A stretch of DNA of 64,000 nt from Darksidea phi (Eukaryota > Ascomycota > Dothideomycetes > Pleosporales > Lentitheciaceae), in assembly GCA_030770425.1 (NCBI GenBank), contig JASJFT010000011.1:418509-482508 (forward strand), read 5' to 3'. The translations under genes and the position numbers were made by a program. Positions 45,894-56,989 of the stretch are shown here, one piece after another. The notes under the pieces are model-generated. The model saw only the letters and a program-made list of their open reading frames with translations. It was not told the origin of the DNA and did no database searches. Position 1 is the first letter of the stretch; each line of letters begins with the position of its first letter.

Positions 45894-48800
45894 ATGGCGT
45901 CCACATTGGATCCCGCTATCGTCCGCTGCTCCCCGCCACAGGAAGTGGCCCAGCATCTGCAGGCCGTGCTGCAGAAGTCGAGCGAAGAGGAGGTCACCCT
46001 GCAGCTTATCCAGCATATCGACATCGGCTTGATCACGCCCTCTGTTTTCAAGCCATGGCTACGCATCTCGACTAGTTCTCTGCGCCAAGCCCTTCGCCAG
46101 GAAGTTTCCATCGAAGTCCGACGACTAGCTATCAAGGAACTACGCAAACGTCTCAGATCGGCGCAATGGACACTGAGTTGGGAATTGGTTGGTGGCATCC
46201 AAGGCTGGGTTGATCTTTTCAGTCGCTTCTCAGTTCTAGAGATCAAAGAAGCTTGTCATGCAATTGGGACCAGTGCAAGAGGCATTGACCGTGAGCCGAA
46301 ACGGAAGATGATCGCCCAGTTTTTCAAGGCGCTACTCCCTCGCTTCTTTTCAAAGACACCCGAATCCACCCAGGACGAACGATCACTGACCAACCAATAT
46401 CGACGTCTTCTCCCTGCATGCACGGCAGACCTTGTTTCCAAAGCTATTGACAAAGACTTGGGAGGCATGGAGGAAATCAGTTACGGTACGCGTCAGCGCC
46501 TTCTGCAATTCCACTCAGACACTCTGCAAGCTGCGGCGCTCCGATACGTCTTCGAGAATTACCCTGCAGGCAAGGAATGGCTTTCACCTCTGCTCTGTGA
46601 ACAGCCACCCGAAACAGCCACTCCAAGGGGGTTCTCGGCGTCTATGATGTTCTCCTTCAGTGTTCTTCAACGCATGGTGAAGGAAGATAGCGCATCTCTT
46701 TCGGTCGATTTTTGCATGAATATGCTTATATCGCCACTACTGAAGCGAGCTGTGAAGAAGAAGGCCGAGTGGTTAACGACAAGAAAAATCGTCGATTTAA
46801 CTGTCAAGTACCTTGCACTCCACCCGGATGCGGCTGGTGGGCTTGATTACGAGCCCTATGGTCTTCTCCACTTGGTCGGCCTGTGCTGGGCCCGCAGACC
46901 GGAATTGTTCGAAACACAATTCGAGCTACTTCTCAGGCACTCCCGTCGAACCAACGAAAGCATTTCCTTCTATTCCTTGGAAGATTTGTGCAAGGGTGTT
47001 CCTAAGTGTCGGTGCTTTGCGCTACTGCGATTTTGCTTCAAAGTTACTACTGGCCGTGATATCAACGTTGAAAAGGACCTTGAGGGGGGAAGTTACTGCT
47101 TGTCGTACACTCTGCTCAATGGGATGCGACCCGAGGAAGCTCTTGGGCTGTTCAGTCGTCTGCAGTCCGCCCAAGGTGGTGAGTTTGTCGGCCTCGCACC
47201 CTCCTGGGACCACGTCTTGGGCTATAGTCCGACCCTTGAGCGTCGGGTTGGTGACCCGGATCTTTGGCACACCGTCCTTCTACGGCGAAACGGCCGCGAG
47301 GAGGAAGCCGAGCAGATCGCGGCCAAATCTATGCAAGATAAGAAAAGGGCAGCCATGTCTAGCTCAACTCCAGAACAGCGAGCCTTCTACGCGAAATCCG
47401 TCTTCAATTTCGCTATAGCAAGTGGTTCACTGGACCTGTATCAGCAAGCTCATGAATGGGCCCAGCGATATACTCGGGATCCTCTGGTAGTCAAAGAGCT
47501 GTATCAACATCAGCATATCGATGCAAGGATGTTCTTTTCGGGTGTTCCAGAAAGAATTAGCAAAGGAATGACACCCTCTGATCTTCAGCAACGTTTCGAG
47601 CTTGCGAATCGAATATTACTTAGCTTGTTCGACACGGCATGTTCAGCCTTGCGTGAACCATCATTCACGGTGCATAACTGGCATGGCACTCTATGTCTAT
47701 TCTTGCATGCGGTGAAGCACCGAATTGGCCGCTCGACTGATCTCAAGAATGTGCTGGGAATATCCGATGAGGAAATTTATGATATCGTTTGGAAAGATAC
47801 CCTGACCATGTTGATCGCGGTGGAAGAAAAGGCCCTAGCCCCTGGCCATGAGCGCCTAGGCGCCGACTCCCTCGCAGGCATACTGCACTACCATCAGGGA
47901 CCCCAGATACTCTTGCAGAATGAGTTACAATCCACTTACCGCTTCCTTGACGATCTCGCACGAGCGCGTGACGATCTGTGGCGCAGATATCGCCCAACGA
48001 TTCATCCGGCTGCTTCTTCTTTACCCGAACCTTTTCCACGCGGGCTTCCGATCCAACACCTGACCGAGCCCTTTACCCTAGATACTATATCTCTCGAAAC
48101 CCTTACACCATATATCGCGTCTCGCCGAGATGCTGCTGTGTTTCCTACACCGAGTTTGGCTCAGGTCCCTATCCCATTAGACGAAGAAACCCAGACCGCG
48201 ATCGGCGTCTTCGTCGACGACTACTACTTTGGGCTTCGTTTGTTCCTTCCGACGGGGTTGAGTAAGGAAGAAAAGATGGAACGCATAGACCGAGCTTGGG
48301 CACACGCCACTGGTCCGCTCAGCCAAGGACGGATGAGTCCTGAAGAAGCAGCCCGCTTTTGGCAGCCAGCTGAAGTGTACAACGGCTTGCCATTGGGTAA
48401 GATTACACTTGAAGAGTGGCCTTCACTCCCGGAGTTCAATCCATCCAGCAATATCTCTGAAGTCGAAGAGTGGGATCCTCGTCCGGACAATGGTGCTGAG
48501 ATAAAAGCACGCACGCTTGAAATCTCGACGTACATTGATATTTCGAAGATGATCAGTAGGCATCGACATAAATCAAATGTGTATTCTACAATGGCTTACT
48601 CTGCGCCGACCATACCCGGTGTAGGGCACGTCGGAGTGTGGTCTACAGCTCGCGTTGAACAAGCAAAAGGACACCCGAAGATGCGAGAGGGCCAAATCGT
48701 GTCCGCACTGCTGCACTTGGATACTTTCAACTCGACAAAAACGCGCATATTAGCCAGATCTTTCCCTACATCGGCAAGCTACACTCGATATCCCGCCCTA

Positions 48801-51016
48801 TATCTCGACGGACAATTTTTATTAGAAGCTAAGTCGGAGAAGTATAATGCCCTAGCAGCGCTCGAAGCGCACAGGATGAGTGTTCCAGCTCCGCTTCTCG
48901 CTCAAGTCGCAGAAAACGCGATGGAGACTTTGAACGCCACAAATATGGGTGCGGACGGATACGTGGAAACCGAAAGGTTGGCCTTTGCTCTTATCGAGCT
49001 TCTTGGTCGTAGCGATAGGCCTGCGCTCGTATCTAAACTAGCGGTTCGCACCATCATTCAGCGCCCGGACGCTAGCTCGTGGTGCGTATCTCGCTCATGA
49101 CGTGCAAAACAATGCTTGCACTCGTTCCAACGATACGTGCTGATAAGTTTTGCTTGAGCTTTACTAATTCTCGTTCTAGGCACAGGCGACTTTTATCGCG
49201 CGGTTACATCCGCCGCCTCTCGGCGGATAGTGCACAAGCATGTATTAGTTCGCTTGCAGATGCTATCATTGCGAAGCTAGACGAGCAGGCGAAGACGAAA
49301 GAAGGCAAGAAAGAGATGGCTGGCATTGCAAACCTATCTGAAGTATCGCTAGGAGACAAGGCCAAAGAGTCGCGTTCTTTCATCAAGGTCACTACAGTCA
49401 AGTTCTTGGCTCAGCTCCTTAGCGACACCGAGTTTGTATCTGAAGAGTTCGCCCTTTCTGTGCTCCAGAAGCTTATTGAGAAAGCTTCGCACATTGACAT
49501 CCGCCGCGAGGTGGTCAATAGTTTGCTCAACATGTTTGAAACAGCCCCACCAACATCCACTGGGCGGATACTGATGGCACTGGAAACCATCGTACCTGTT
49601 GCCGGTGACATCAGGGAGCGTCGACCAATTGCGGATTCTGATTGGGCCCGTGCCGATGAAACACTTGAGCTACCAGAACTCGATCCTGTGTTTTCGTTTA
49701 GCGGAGGATCTGCGCCCATGCTAGAATCGCTACTCAGGTTCTTGAGAAACCAGCCGCGCGTCCTTCCGACTTTCACGCATCGTGGTGCATTTATCGAGCG
49801 CATCGTCATGCCGATCTTAGAGTCCTTACAGAAACAAACCGTGAAGTGGGTATGTAGCTGCATATCTTCCATGTTCATGCTTGTAATCTCGTCGCCATAC
49901 TAGGAAAGTCGGGAGTTGGAGAAGAGGGTTTCTAGCCTATGGGAGATATTGACGCTTCTCTAGAAGATCTGTACTGACTGTAAACTTCAGGTGTACGTCT
50001 TCCTGCGCAAGTACGGATTCGACGAGGCTGTCCAGCACGAGCTCAAAATCCCCTCGCTACCATTCCACAAAGAAATAACGGCAGAGTTTTTACGCTCCTG
50101 TTCGTCGCATCTTCCATTGTCAGTACTCGAAGATTACGTCGCATACCTGAGTTTCAACATCGCACCGCCAGCAATCATGGAGTCATTCATCAAGAAACTC
50201 AAAGATAACCGATCATTGCGCGACACGTCTGAAGTCCAAATCTTCCTCGCCCGCTTCGGCGCCGGCGCCGAAGTAGTCCACCACGACAGTAACTTCCACC
50301 TTGTTCACCTACTCGACGCACCCTCCCAACTCCAAGGAAATATCACGGTCAAGAACGTGCAAGAGCAATATCTTAAACTGTACACCATGATGCTATGGCA
50401 CGACGCAGACACGTTTATGAACCTGCGATATATCACACAGCCGTTGTGGGGATTTACGCAACGAAGCGAAGTCACGGAGAGTTGGGCCGAGCACTACAAG
50501 CCCATCGTCGAAGCGGCTATTTTATACGTGGAAGGTATACGTACACGGGAATGGCAGAAGGATCCAAATCGCCGCCCAAGTCTACTCCCTGATACCTTTT
50601 CGTTCCGAATGTGGCTCCTTCAACACTCCGCACAGCACAGTCTTGCAAAAAAGTCCGGAGACCACGAAGCTCACTGTGAGAACTTCGCTACCCGCGTCGC
50701 CAAGATCAGTGATTCTTTGGCCGGCACGCTCTACCACAGAAAGTTCCAATTGCTGAAGGAAGCTTTAGAGTACCTGCGTGGCAACGATCGAATACGTGTC
50801 GCCCTTTATCTAGGCGATATTAGTAAGACCAGGTTGAGCTGGTTGACGATGCAGGATTTGCTGAGGATAGAGCTTGCTGCGGGGTTACTTGCGTCGACAT
50901 GGGTTAGAATGGTAAAGGACGAAGAGTTGGAGAAGAAAGTTAATGCATTGAGGGATAGTTGGAAAAAGAGCGACAGTGAGGAGGTTAGGCAATTCAGCTT
51001 CAGACTGGGAGAATGA
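45894..51016 (+). CDS. Very large helical protein of unknown function (1,627 residues)
   Basis: Three exons: 45894-49081, 49180-49849 and 49991-51016, with introns of 98 and 141 bp; phases agree (SSW-H..., VKW-VYVF). The ATG at 45894 opens MASTLDPAIVRCSPPQ. The sequence is almost wholly alpha-helical in character, with regularly spaced Leu and amphipathic segments throughout, suggestive of HEAT/ARM- or TPR-like repeats; I cannot delimit units by eye. There is no signal peptide, no obvious membrane segment and no catalytic motif. Conserved-looking stretches include RPELFETQFELLLRHSRR and the C-terminal WLLQHSAQHSLAKKSG. The open frame, intact for about 4.9 kb of coding sequence, shows it is a real gene. 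A scaffold or large-complex role would be inference only. Confidence 0.88.
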
Positions 51017-52107
51017 AACCTCGTCGCCCACGCCAACTATGATTCCGGTACTCTGTGCCACCTGGCTGCCCGACGTTCATGAGTTGTGAAAAGAAATGAA
51101 AATAAAATATTCAGGGCTTTAAACCACGTTTCATTCTGCTATTAATTCACCCAGAGATTTCAACTCATGTACGCGGTAGTTCCTCGAACAACTGTGATAT
51201 CGGTGCCCAGGGGCTCGTCCTCATGTGGTGAACGTATGAGCTAGGCTTATATACTCTACCTAAGCTTTGAAGCCTTACGCTATTGATAAGCCTTTAATAT
51301 AGTTATTCGTTATCGAATGAGTATCAGTCACCGCGCCGTCAAACTCGCGGAATAACCTAAAAAGGTATTTCGTCCCGGATACAATGAAATGCTTAGATAA
51401 AAGCGAGTAGCTAATCTATTATAACTCATTGTAGGTCTTTTTTTTTTCTTTTCCTTCTAGGAAAGGCTATATTGTATAACTATAATATTATAGAGGGGTT
51501 TTATACTTTAATATTAAATTATATATCTAAGGTCTATCGTGTATAAGGTGTGGGTATAGCACCTCTACTGTGTACAAACTCCTACTGTGTTTCGTGCGGA
51601 CCTTCTAAAGAGACTCCCACTATGCAAATCCAAACTAAATCAAATATATCTAAGGACTAGTACTACAGGGTATAGGTATATCGTAGTTAGGAGGGCGGAG
51701 CTCACCACCATCATACCCCCGCCGCAGCAAGTCGGTATCCATCAGGCGCCAGCATGCGACTCCTCTGCGCTTGCGGCGGCTGCCGACAGCATGCTATAGA
51801 CTGCTTTGTCGCTCTTCGCACGTCTAGCGGCAGCTGCCCCGTTCTCGCGCCCCCGCTGTCATCTTGCGCAAGCCTGCTACTTCTCCACATCAATCTCTCC
51901 TGGTTAATACCTCATCAGTCCTGTCCTTGCCGTCATCAAGGGAGAGTCACGATGGAATTCCTTGATCATATTGAGCCTGTCAACTTCATAAATTGCCCGG
52001 GATGGGAAAACGCGGAGTGAGACAGCATTGATTTTCTTATGAATGTTACTAATGGCGAATTCCTTCCAATTGCCTTGCTGGATCTTGAGAACTGAAGTCC
52101 ACACCCG
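51017..52107. other. Convergent intergenic region with a retroposon fragment
   Basis: About 1.1 kb, AT-rich at 51410-51530. Contains the 5'-truncated SINE-like copy. The rest has no supported gene. Confidence 0.5.
51533..51643 (+). mobile_element. SINE-like retroposon, copy 3, 5'-truncated
   Basis: 111 bp matching the 3' half of copies 1 and 2 (TCGTGTATAAGGTG, CTCCTACTGTGTTTCGTGCG, ACTATGCAAATCCAAAC). It is flanked by exact 12-bp direct repeats ATATATCTAAGG at 51521-51532 and 51644-51655. A 5' truncation inside an intact target duplication shows the truncation arose during insertion, as with LINE-driven reverse transcription. Confidence 0.8.
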
Positions 52108-52770
52108 TTATACGACGTCACGCAATCCGCACATAGCCAGTACAACTGCATCCGAACCTTCTTCACCATTTACGTCACCCACATATCCGAGCCTACCCCT
52201 CCCTATTTTGGCGAGAGCAATTGGAGTTTGCTGTAGGTCCTGAACCGGCTCGGAGGGGAACACATGAGACTCGGTTCTCGAGGAGTTGTTTGGCAGGTAC
52301 CATGCATCATTAATAGATACATTTGCAAGGAAGACAGCTTTCTGGCTGTAACTGGAGGGTAGGAAGGTGTGTGATGATGCCTCTTCGGTATCGTTGCGGT
52401 GAACAGTGGTGCGCAGGTACGCAGCGTTTTTCCATGGCAGGCCTGCTTCTCGGAAGAGGTTATCCAGGTCCTTTGGTCTAATCGATGAGCTGAAGTTGCC
52501 CATGAGAACAAGTGTGCCACCGCCGCGAACATAGTCAAGAAGTTTAGCATAGACGCCACGATGCTGCGCGATGCTACCGTCAGTGACTAGAACCGCCTGC
52601 GGAGGCTGATTCGCTAAACCTTGCAGTGCTGACTCCGGTTTGGTGGCATGGTCGAGGGCGGCTACGGTGTTCAGCTTGCCCAAAATTGGTCGGTAGAGTT
52701 CGTTAAATGATGAGTAAACGTCAAGGGATAGTATCAGGACATGAGGCTTATCGGGAGCTGCTGCCGACAT
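52108..52770 (-). CDS. ThuA / class I glutamine-amidotransferase-fold-like protein
   Basis: 220 residues from the ATG at 52770; the frame also continues to an ATG at 52947, giving 279 residues with an N-terminus that looks less protein-like. It starts with a strand and turn (PHVLILSLDVYSSF) and continues with PPQAVLVTDGSI, LLDYVRGGGTLVLMGNFSS and IGRGRLGYVGDVNGEEGS, the order of strands seen in ThuA-like and amidotransferase-like folds. No Cys-His-Glu triad is evident, so catalysis is doubtful. Probably cytosolic. Assignment to a fold is inference from pattern; the exact function is unknown. Confidence 0.7.
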   Translation of the reverse strand: MSAAAPDKPHVLILSLDVYSSFNELYRPILGKLNTVAALDHATKPESALQGLANQPPQAVLVTDGSIAQHRGVYAKLLDYVRGGGTLVLMGNFSSSIRPKDLDNLFREAGLPWKNAAYLRTTVHRNDTEEASSHTFLPSSYSQKAVFLANVSINDAWYLPNNSSRTESHVFPSEPVQDLQQTPIALAKIGRGRLGYVGDVNGEEGSDAVVLAMCGLRDVV

Positions 52771-53154
52771 CGTGTGAACGAACAGAGGGGTGCTGTCGAG
52801 CAGGCTGAATGGATGGGTTCGGAGAATGCAAGTCGAAGAGCAGGCGGGAACAGGGTCCCGAATTGCGATTGTGGAAATGAACTTGCAATTGAACTTTAGA
52901 AACGCGAACTGGAGGGTACTAATTGAGAAGGGAGAAGAGCTGTTCATGTTCCTCTTTTATATGCACAGCCAATCGTGCCAAGCCCCTAGCCGGCCCTAGG
53001 CCTCGGCTCGGGCTTGGCACGATTGGCATCAATTGTTTCACCGTGGACGCAAAATACAACCGATATCACGGACATTACGCAGTATCTCGAAGCCTGCTAC
53101 AAACTGTCACTCACGATCAGGGTCATTACTGGATGCTCGCTGACAACCCAAGGA
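52771..53154. other. Promoter side of the ThuA-like gene
   Basis: Short spacer before the LTR element. 53014-53154 has a fairly protein-like frame (TDITQYLEACYKLSLTIRV) that the element interrupts; this may be a gene relic. Confidence 0.4.
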
Positions 53155-53159
53155 GATAC

Positions 53160-54048
53160 TGTTGCGCCGGAACGCACCCCTGTACGTTCCTATTCCTCTC
53201 TATTCACCTGTACACAAGGGGCCTTGCCCCCCCTCTACATGCTCTTCAATTCTCAGCTTCACAGTTATGAGCCCGGATATCGCTGCTGATCTCCTATTCA
53301 TTGAGTGATGATCGCCGCTACCGCAGCCCCTTGTCAAGTTACCTATTCTACCAACTCTCTCTACTATCAACCTCGTCGACGCCGTCAGCCCGTCGCCATC
53401 TATCAAGGCACATTACTACGCCGTAATTACCACGCCGCAATCAATACGCCGCACATCACTACGCCGTACATCACTACGCCGCAATCACTACGCCACAATC
53501 AATACGCCGCAATCAACACGCCACAATCAATACGCCGCAATCAACACGCTGCACATACTACTTTGCCACCTCAAACGGCATGACTCTGGCCTTCTCAAGA
53601 GGAGAACGCCCTCGATTGGCCACACAATGGACCCCTCGAGCGCCTACTTATTGGCACATCAATACAGCGCACGCAGCGCTATCAAGACTACCCCTAGATC
53701 CTATAGGATCTGTTTCACTATATAAGGCTCATTTCCCCTACCTCTACCCCTGACAGCCTTGGAGTTTAACGCTAGCCTATTGCGTTTCGAGCTCGGCTCG
53801 CCCTTATGTGGGCTACTTATACGCCTATCATGTACATACTCAATCAACTACCATATACTTCCTATTTGGGCATAGTTCTCAACCTCATCTCTACACCTTT
53901 CTGCAATTAGTACAGAGTGGGGGGGTTGCGCCGAAATGCACCCCTGTACGTTCCTATTCCTCTCTACTCACCTGTATATAAGGGGGCCTTGCCCCCCCTC
54001 TACATGCTCTACACAGGGACCTCAATATACTCAATTCTCAGCTTCACA
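53160..54048 (+). mobile_element. Miniature non-autonomous LTR retrotransposon (TRIM), Ty1/copia type
   Basis: 889 bp. Left LTR 53160-53263 starts TGTTGCGCC and ends TTCACA; right LTR 53924-54048 is similar, with T1 changed to G and an extra 20 bp or so near its end. 5-bp target repeats GATAC sit at 53155-53159 and 54049-54053. Directly after the left LTR, GTTATGAGCCC (53264-53274) is complementary to the anticodon loop region of initiator tRNA-Met, the half-tRNA primer used by copia and Ty5-type elements. A purine tract (AGAGTGGGGGG) precedes the right LTR. A TATATAAG lies in the right LTR (53975-53982). No gag or pol frame is present. The interior contains a minisatellite. Confidence 0.83.
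53420..53560 (+). repeat. Minisatellite, about 14-15-bp unit (AATCAATACGCCGC)
   Basis: Roughly nine variants of ATCA(A/C)TACGCC(G/A)C inside the miniature LTR element. Units alternate between CAATCA and CATCACT types. Confidence 0.85.
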
Positions 54049-54053
54049 GATAC

Positions 54054-55773
54054 TAACAGCCCTAGCGACAGAGTATTCCCTCGCCGTATCCTTCTTTGGT
54101 GCGACTTTGCCGCCCATCGACATAAAATATGGGAGCTATCTACAGAAAGTCCTACATCGTCACCATAACAAGCTTTCCCATAGCTACATCAGTTCGGCCT
54201 TATCCGGTGAAATCTTCAACCCATTAGCAGTGAGTTGATCTCAACAACTACGAGCGCGACATAGTGGAGAATCCCGTGAGACAGCTGGTAGAAGCAGTAT
54301 ACAATAATGAAACACTACGCGGGGTGGTGCGAATAAAGAGCCCCGTGATGATTGAGAGCCACACCAAGCTCGGAGTGTTGACAATGGACGCTTCTGTAAA
54401 GGAAGGAATAGTACAGATGTTAATCAGCGGTCCGGCTACATCACCGGTAGCTTGGGAAGATACAGAAAGGACACACCTACTAAGCGGGACGCAAAGAGAA
54501 TACTCAAAGTAGCCACGGTAGGAAGTTACCGCACAGGTCCGTTGAGCACTATCTCCGAACCAATGCTAGCGATCGCGCCAACTGCTTCTACAGCGAGAGA
54601 GTGCTTTTTTTTGTGTGTGCAGCTCAAGAGCGTCATAATCTATGGATAACTTTAACTAGCTACTAAGCTTCACAATGAATCAGGCAAACCAAAGAGCGTA
54701 AGCGCTAGACTACATCGAATATATAATGCGCTAGTCCTCATGTGCATTGACAGTCTGTGTCAGTTCTGATAGAGGCATATAATCTTTCCTTATTAAAGTA
54801 TACTTAAGAAGTCAATACTTCCGTACATACAGAACACTAACTTCAAGTCCGACGGCTCGATACTATACCTACTGTGTTCCCTTGCTACGTTGCAGTGACT
54901 CTCCTCTTTTCTCAACAATACTTCGAAATATGGCTTGTTAGCTAGGTATCTTTAAGGGGAGGATACTAGGGGAGGATTAGCATAAGGCTATAACTTAATA
55001 GTTAAAACTAATAATTATCCTTAATAAATAACTAACCTATATAACTTATTATTGCTTCCTTATATGTAGTAAGCTATTATAGGTTATTTTTTAGCTTTTA
55101 TCTAGTCAAGGACTGAAATAGGCTCTAGCAGTTGATACACATGCCCGAAATCAATTATACAAAGATGAAGATTCTATAATTATGGGAACCGAAACTCCCT
55201 ATTTAGCGTACCCACCGGCTCTGCTTAGGGGAAAGCTCCTATACTAAGGGTGCCTGGAACCGTAGTGTCTGCAACACAACGTTTCGCTCCGTCCATGTGT
55301 TAGCGACTCTATCGGCAAGCTGCACGGTGTATGGCCTAAAATTTCCATATTGATAGCTAGAGAATCCAACGGATCGCAATTGCATTCAATACGAAAAGAG
55401 CATTTATCAAGTTGTGTGGTACACATGGCTCGAAGCAAGTCGCACTTTATAATAATAATAATCATTAGTAGCAGTAACAGTGGGAGCGTCCGCGTATTCA
55501 GGACGATCTATATTACGATTTTGTGTTCTTCCTTTCGGCGCTGGCGGCGGTAGTGTTTGTCTCTCAATCAATTAGGTTAACTAAGCTAACTACATATCGA
55601 TCCCTCACGTGATCTCATATCGGCCTATTTACTACACCACAGCTGTGCGGAATGAAAACAGTTTGTATATATCGCAGAAAGAGTGAGTTGTCCCGGCGGT
55701 GTCCGAGCGACTGCGCATATTCAACGTAACAAAGAAATCTCCTTCGTTGGCTAGGAAGGGCGAGCACAAAGTA
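54054..55773. other. Gene relic and AT-rich decayed DNA
   Basis: 54199-54470 gives a protein-like frame (VDLNNYERDIVENPVRQLV, then LRGVVRIKSPVMIESHTKL) without a clean start or end. 54470-54690 is repeat copy B. 54950-55130 is TpA-rich and looks RIP-decayed. No intact gene is supported. Confidence 0.5.
54470..54690 (+). repeat. Diverged dispersed repeat, copy B (gene relic)
   Basis: Counterpart of 5320-5540; see that entry for shared blocks. Closest similarity is at 54585-54670 (CTGCTTCTACAGCGAGAG..., AGCTCAAGAGCGTCATAAT). Confidence 0.55.
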
Positions 55774-56989
55774 CTACATGGCACCAGGCAGCTTGTCAAG
55801 CCCTAAAACCACATTATTAGCTTCAATCTCTCGCCTAGATTGCTTAAGACTTACATCCGTCAATGGGCTCCTTAACCGTTTCCTTGAGAGTGCACCTATT
55901 TGCCTCCGCCACACTCTGTGTCTTCAAATTATTACTGACCAAGCTCGTCGAATCCATGGCCCTCTGAAGCGCATCGCCCTTCCAACCAAATAGGTAATCT
56001 CCGTGTGTTCCATAACCTTTTGAGTCGTCGAAGCTCCAGACAAACGGTTGGCTACCGTCGGTAGGCCAGAGCGATTTATCGTTGAACATGGTGGTGTTCC
56101 ACATTGTCTCGTATGCGACCTGGGGCACGCGAACTGGGTGGCTAGCTGGACAGGGACCGGCGTTTTGAAAGGAGCCTTTGACGGTGTTATACATGTGGTC
56201 TTGGTGGTTCGGGCTATCGAGGTTGACGCCGTCCCAGCAGGCAGGGAAGTGGTGGATTGCCATTATACCTGCTGGGCATGGTTTTTTAGGGAAATCGTTC
56301 GTCTCGCCGCCTCGAGTGTTGATGTTCTGGAGACATGTATACCGAAGGCCGGGATTGCCGCCCTTTGTATTCGTCGGACTGCCGACCGTCATGCGGAAAC
56401 CCTAAGTCAGACACAGCGTCAACAGCACTTTCTTCCATACTCCTACTTCCATGCTTCTAAGAATGGGCAAGCTTACTGGCTTGAACGACGTGATCTTTGT
56501 CTTTCCATTCGAGTTGAAATCCTGTTGCAGATAATAGATCGTCATGCCACCAGTCAGCGACCCGAGAAGAGAATTCGGATACTGCGGAACGCGATGGTAG
56601 GATCCATTGCGCGCTTTGAAGTACATAACAGCGGTCCAGTAGTTGGAAAAGTCTTCAGAGAAACTGCAGGTTGTGCATGTAGCTTTTGCGCCGATGTCGC
56701 CGCTCATGCTGGCGTTAAAAGCGTTGCCACCGACCTAGAGTGTTTCACGCTCCTGTCAGCCGACGGATTGAGCGATATTAAATGAATTTTGGGATTACCT
56801 ACAATCTGATGCAAATGCGCAGATGGGACGCGTCCTGGCTAGAGATTGTTAGAGAGGGTTTGAAGCATTGTCCAGTTTTCATACCTCAACAACAGGATCC
56901 AGGCGTTGAACACTCAGTGTTGCGCAGCCGAATCGGATATACGCCTGCGAAGGCGCCGCGAGCGCAAGGGCGAGAGAAACCCATTTCAT
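55774..56989 (-). CDS. Secreted DUF1996 protein
   Basis: Five exons on the minus strand: 56989-56885, 56838-56803, 56734-56477, 56401-55855 and 55802-55774; 324 residues, all phases in agreement. MKWVSLALALAAPSQA is a signal peptide. The DUF1996 domain fills the protein: VQRLDPVVE-PGRVPSAHLHQI-VGGNAFN, then NYWTAVMYFKA, GGMTIYYLQ, GFRMTVG, FPACWDGVN and FGWKGDALQRAMD. The 29-bp last exon encodes the LDKLPGAM end usual for the family; without it translation would stop within the intron as CKS. The family is widespread in fungal secretomes, and its biochemical function is not established. Probably extracellular or wall-associated. Confidence 0.88.
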
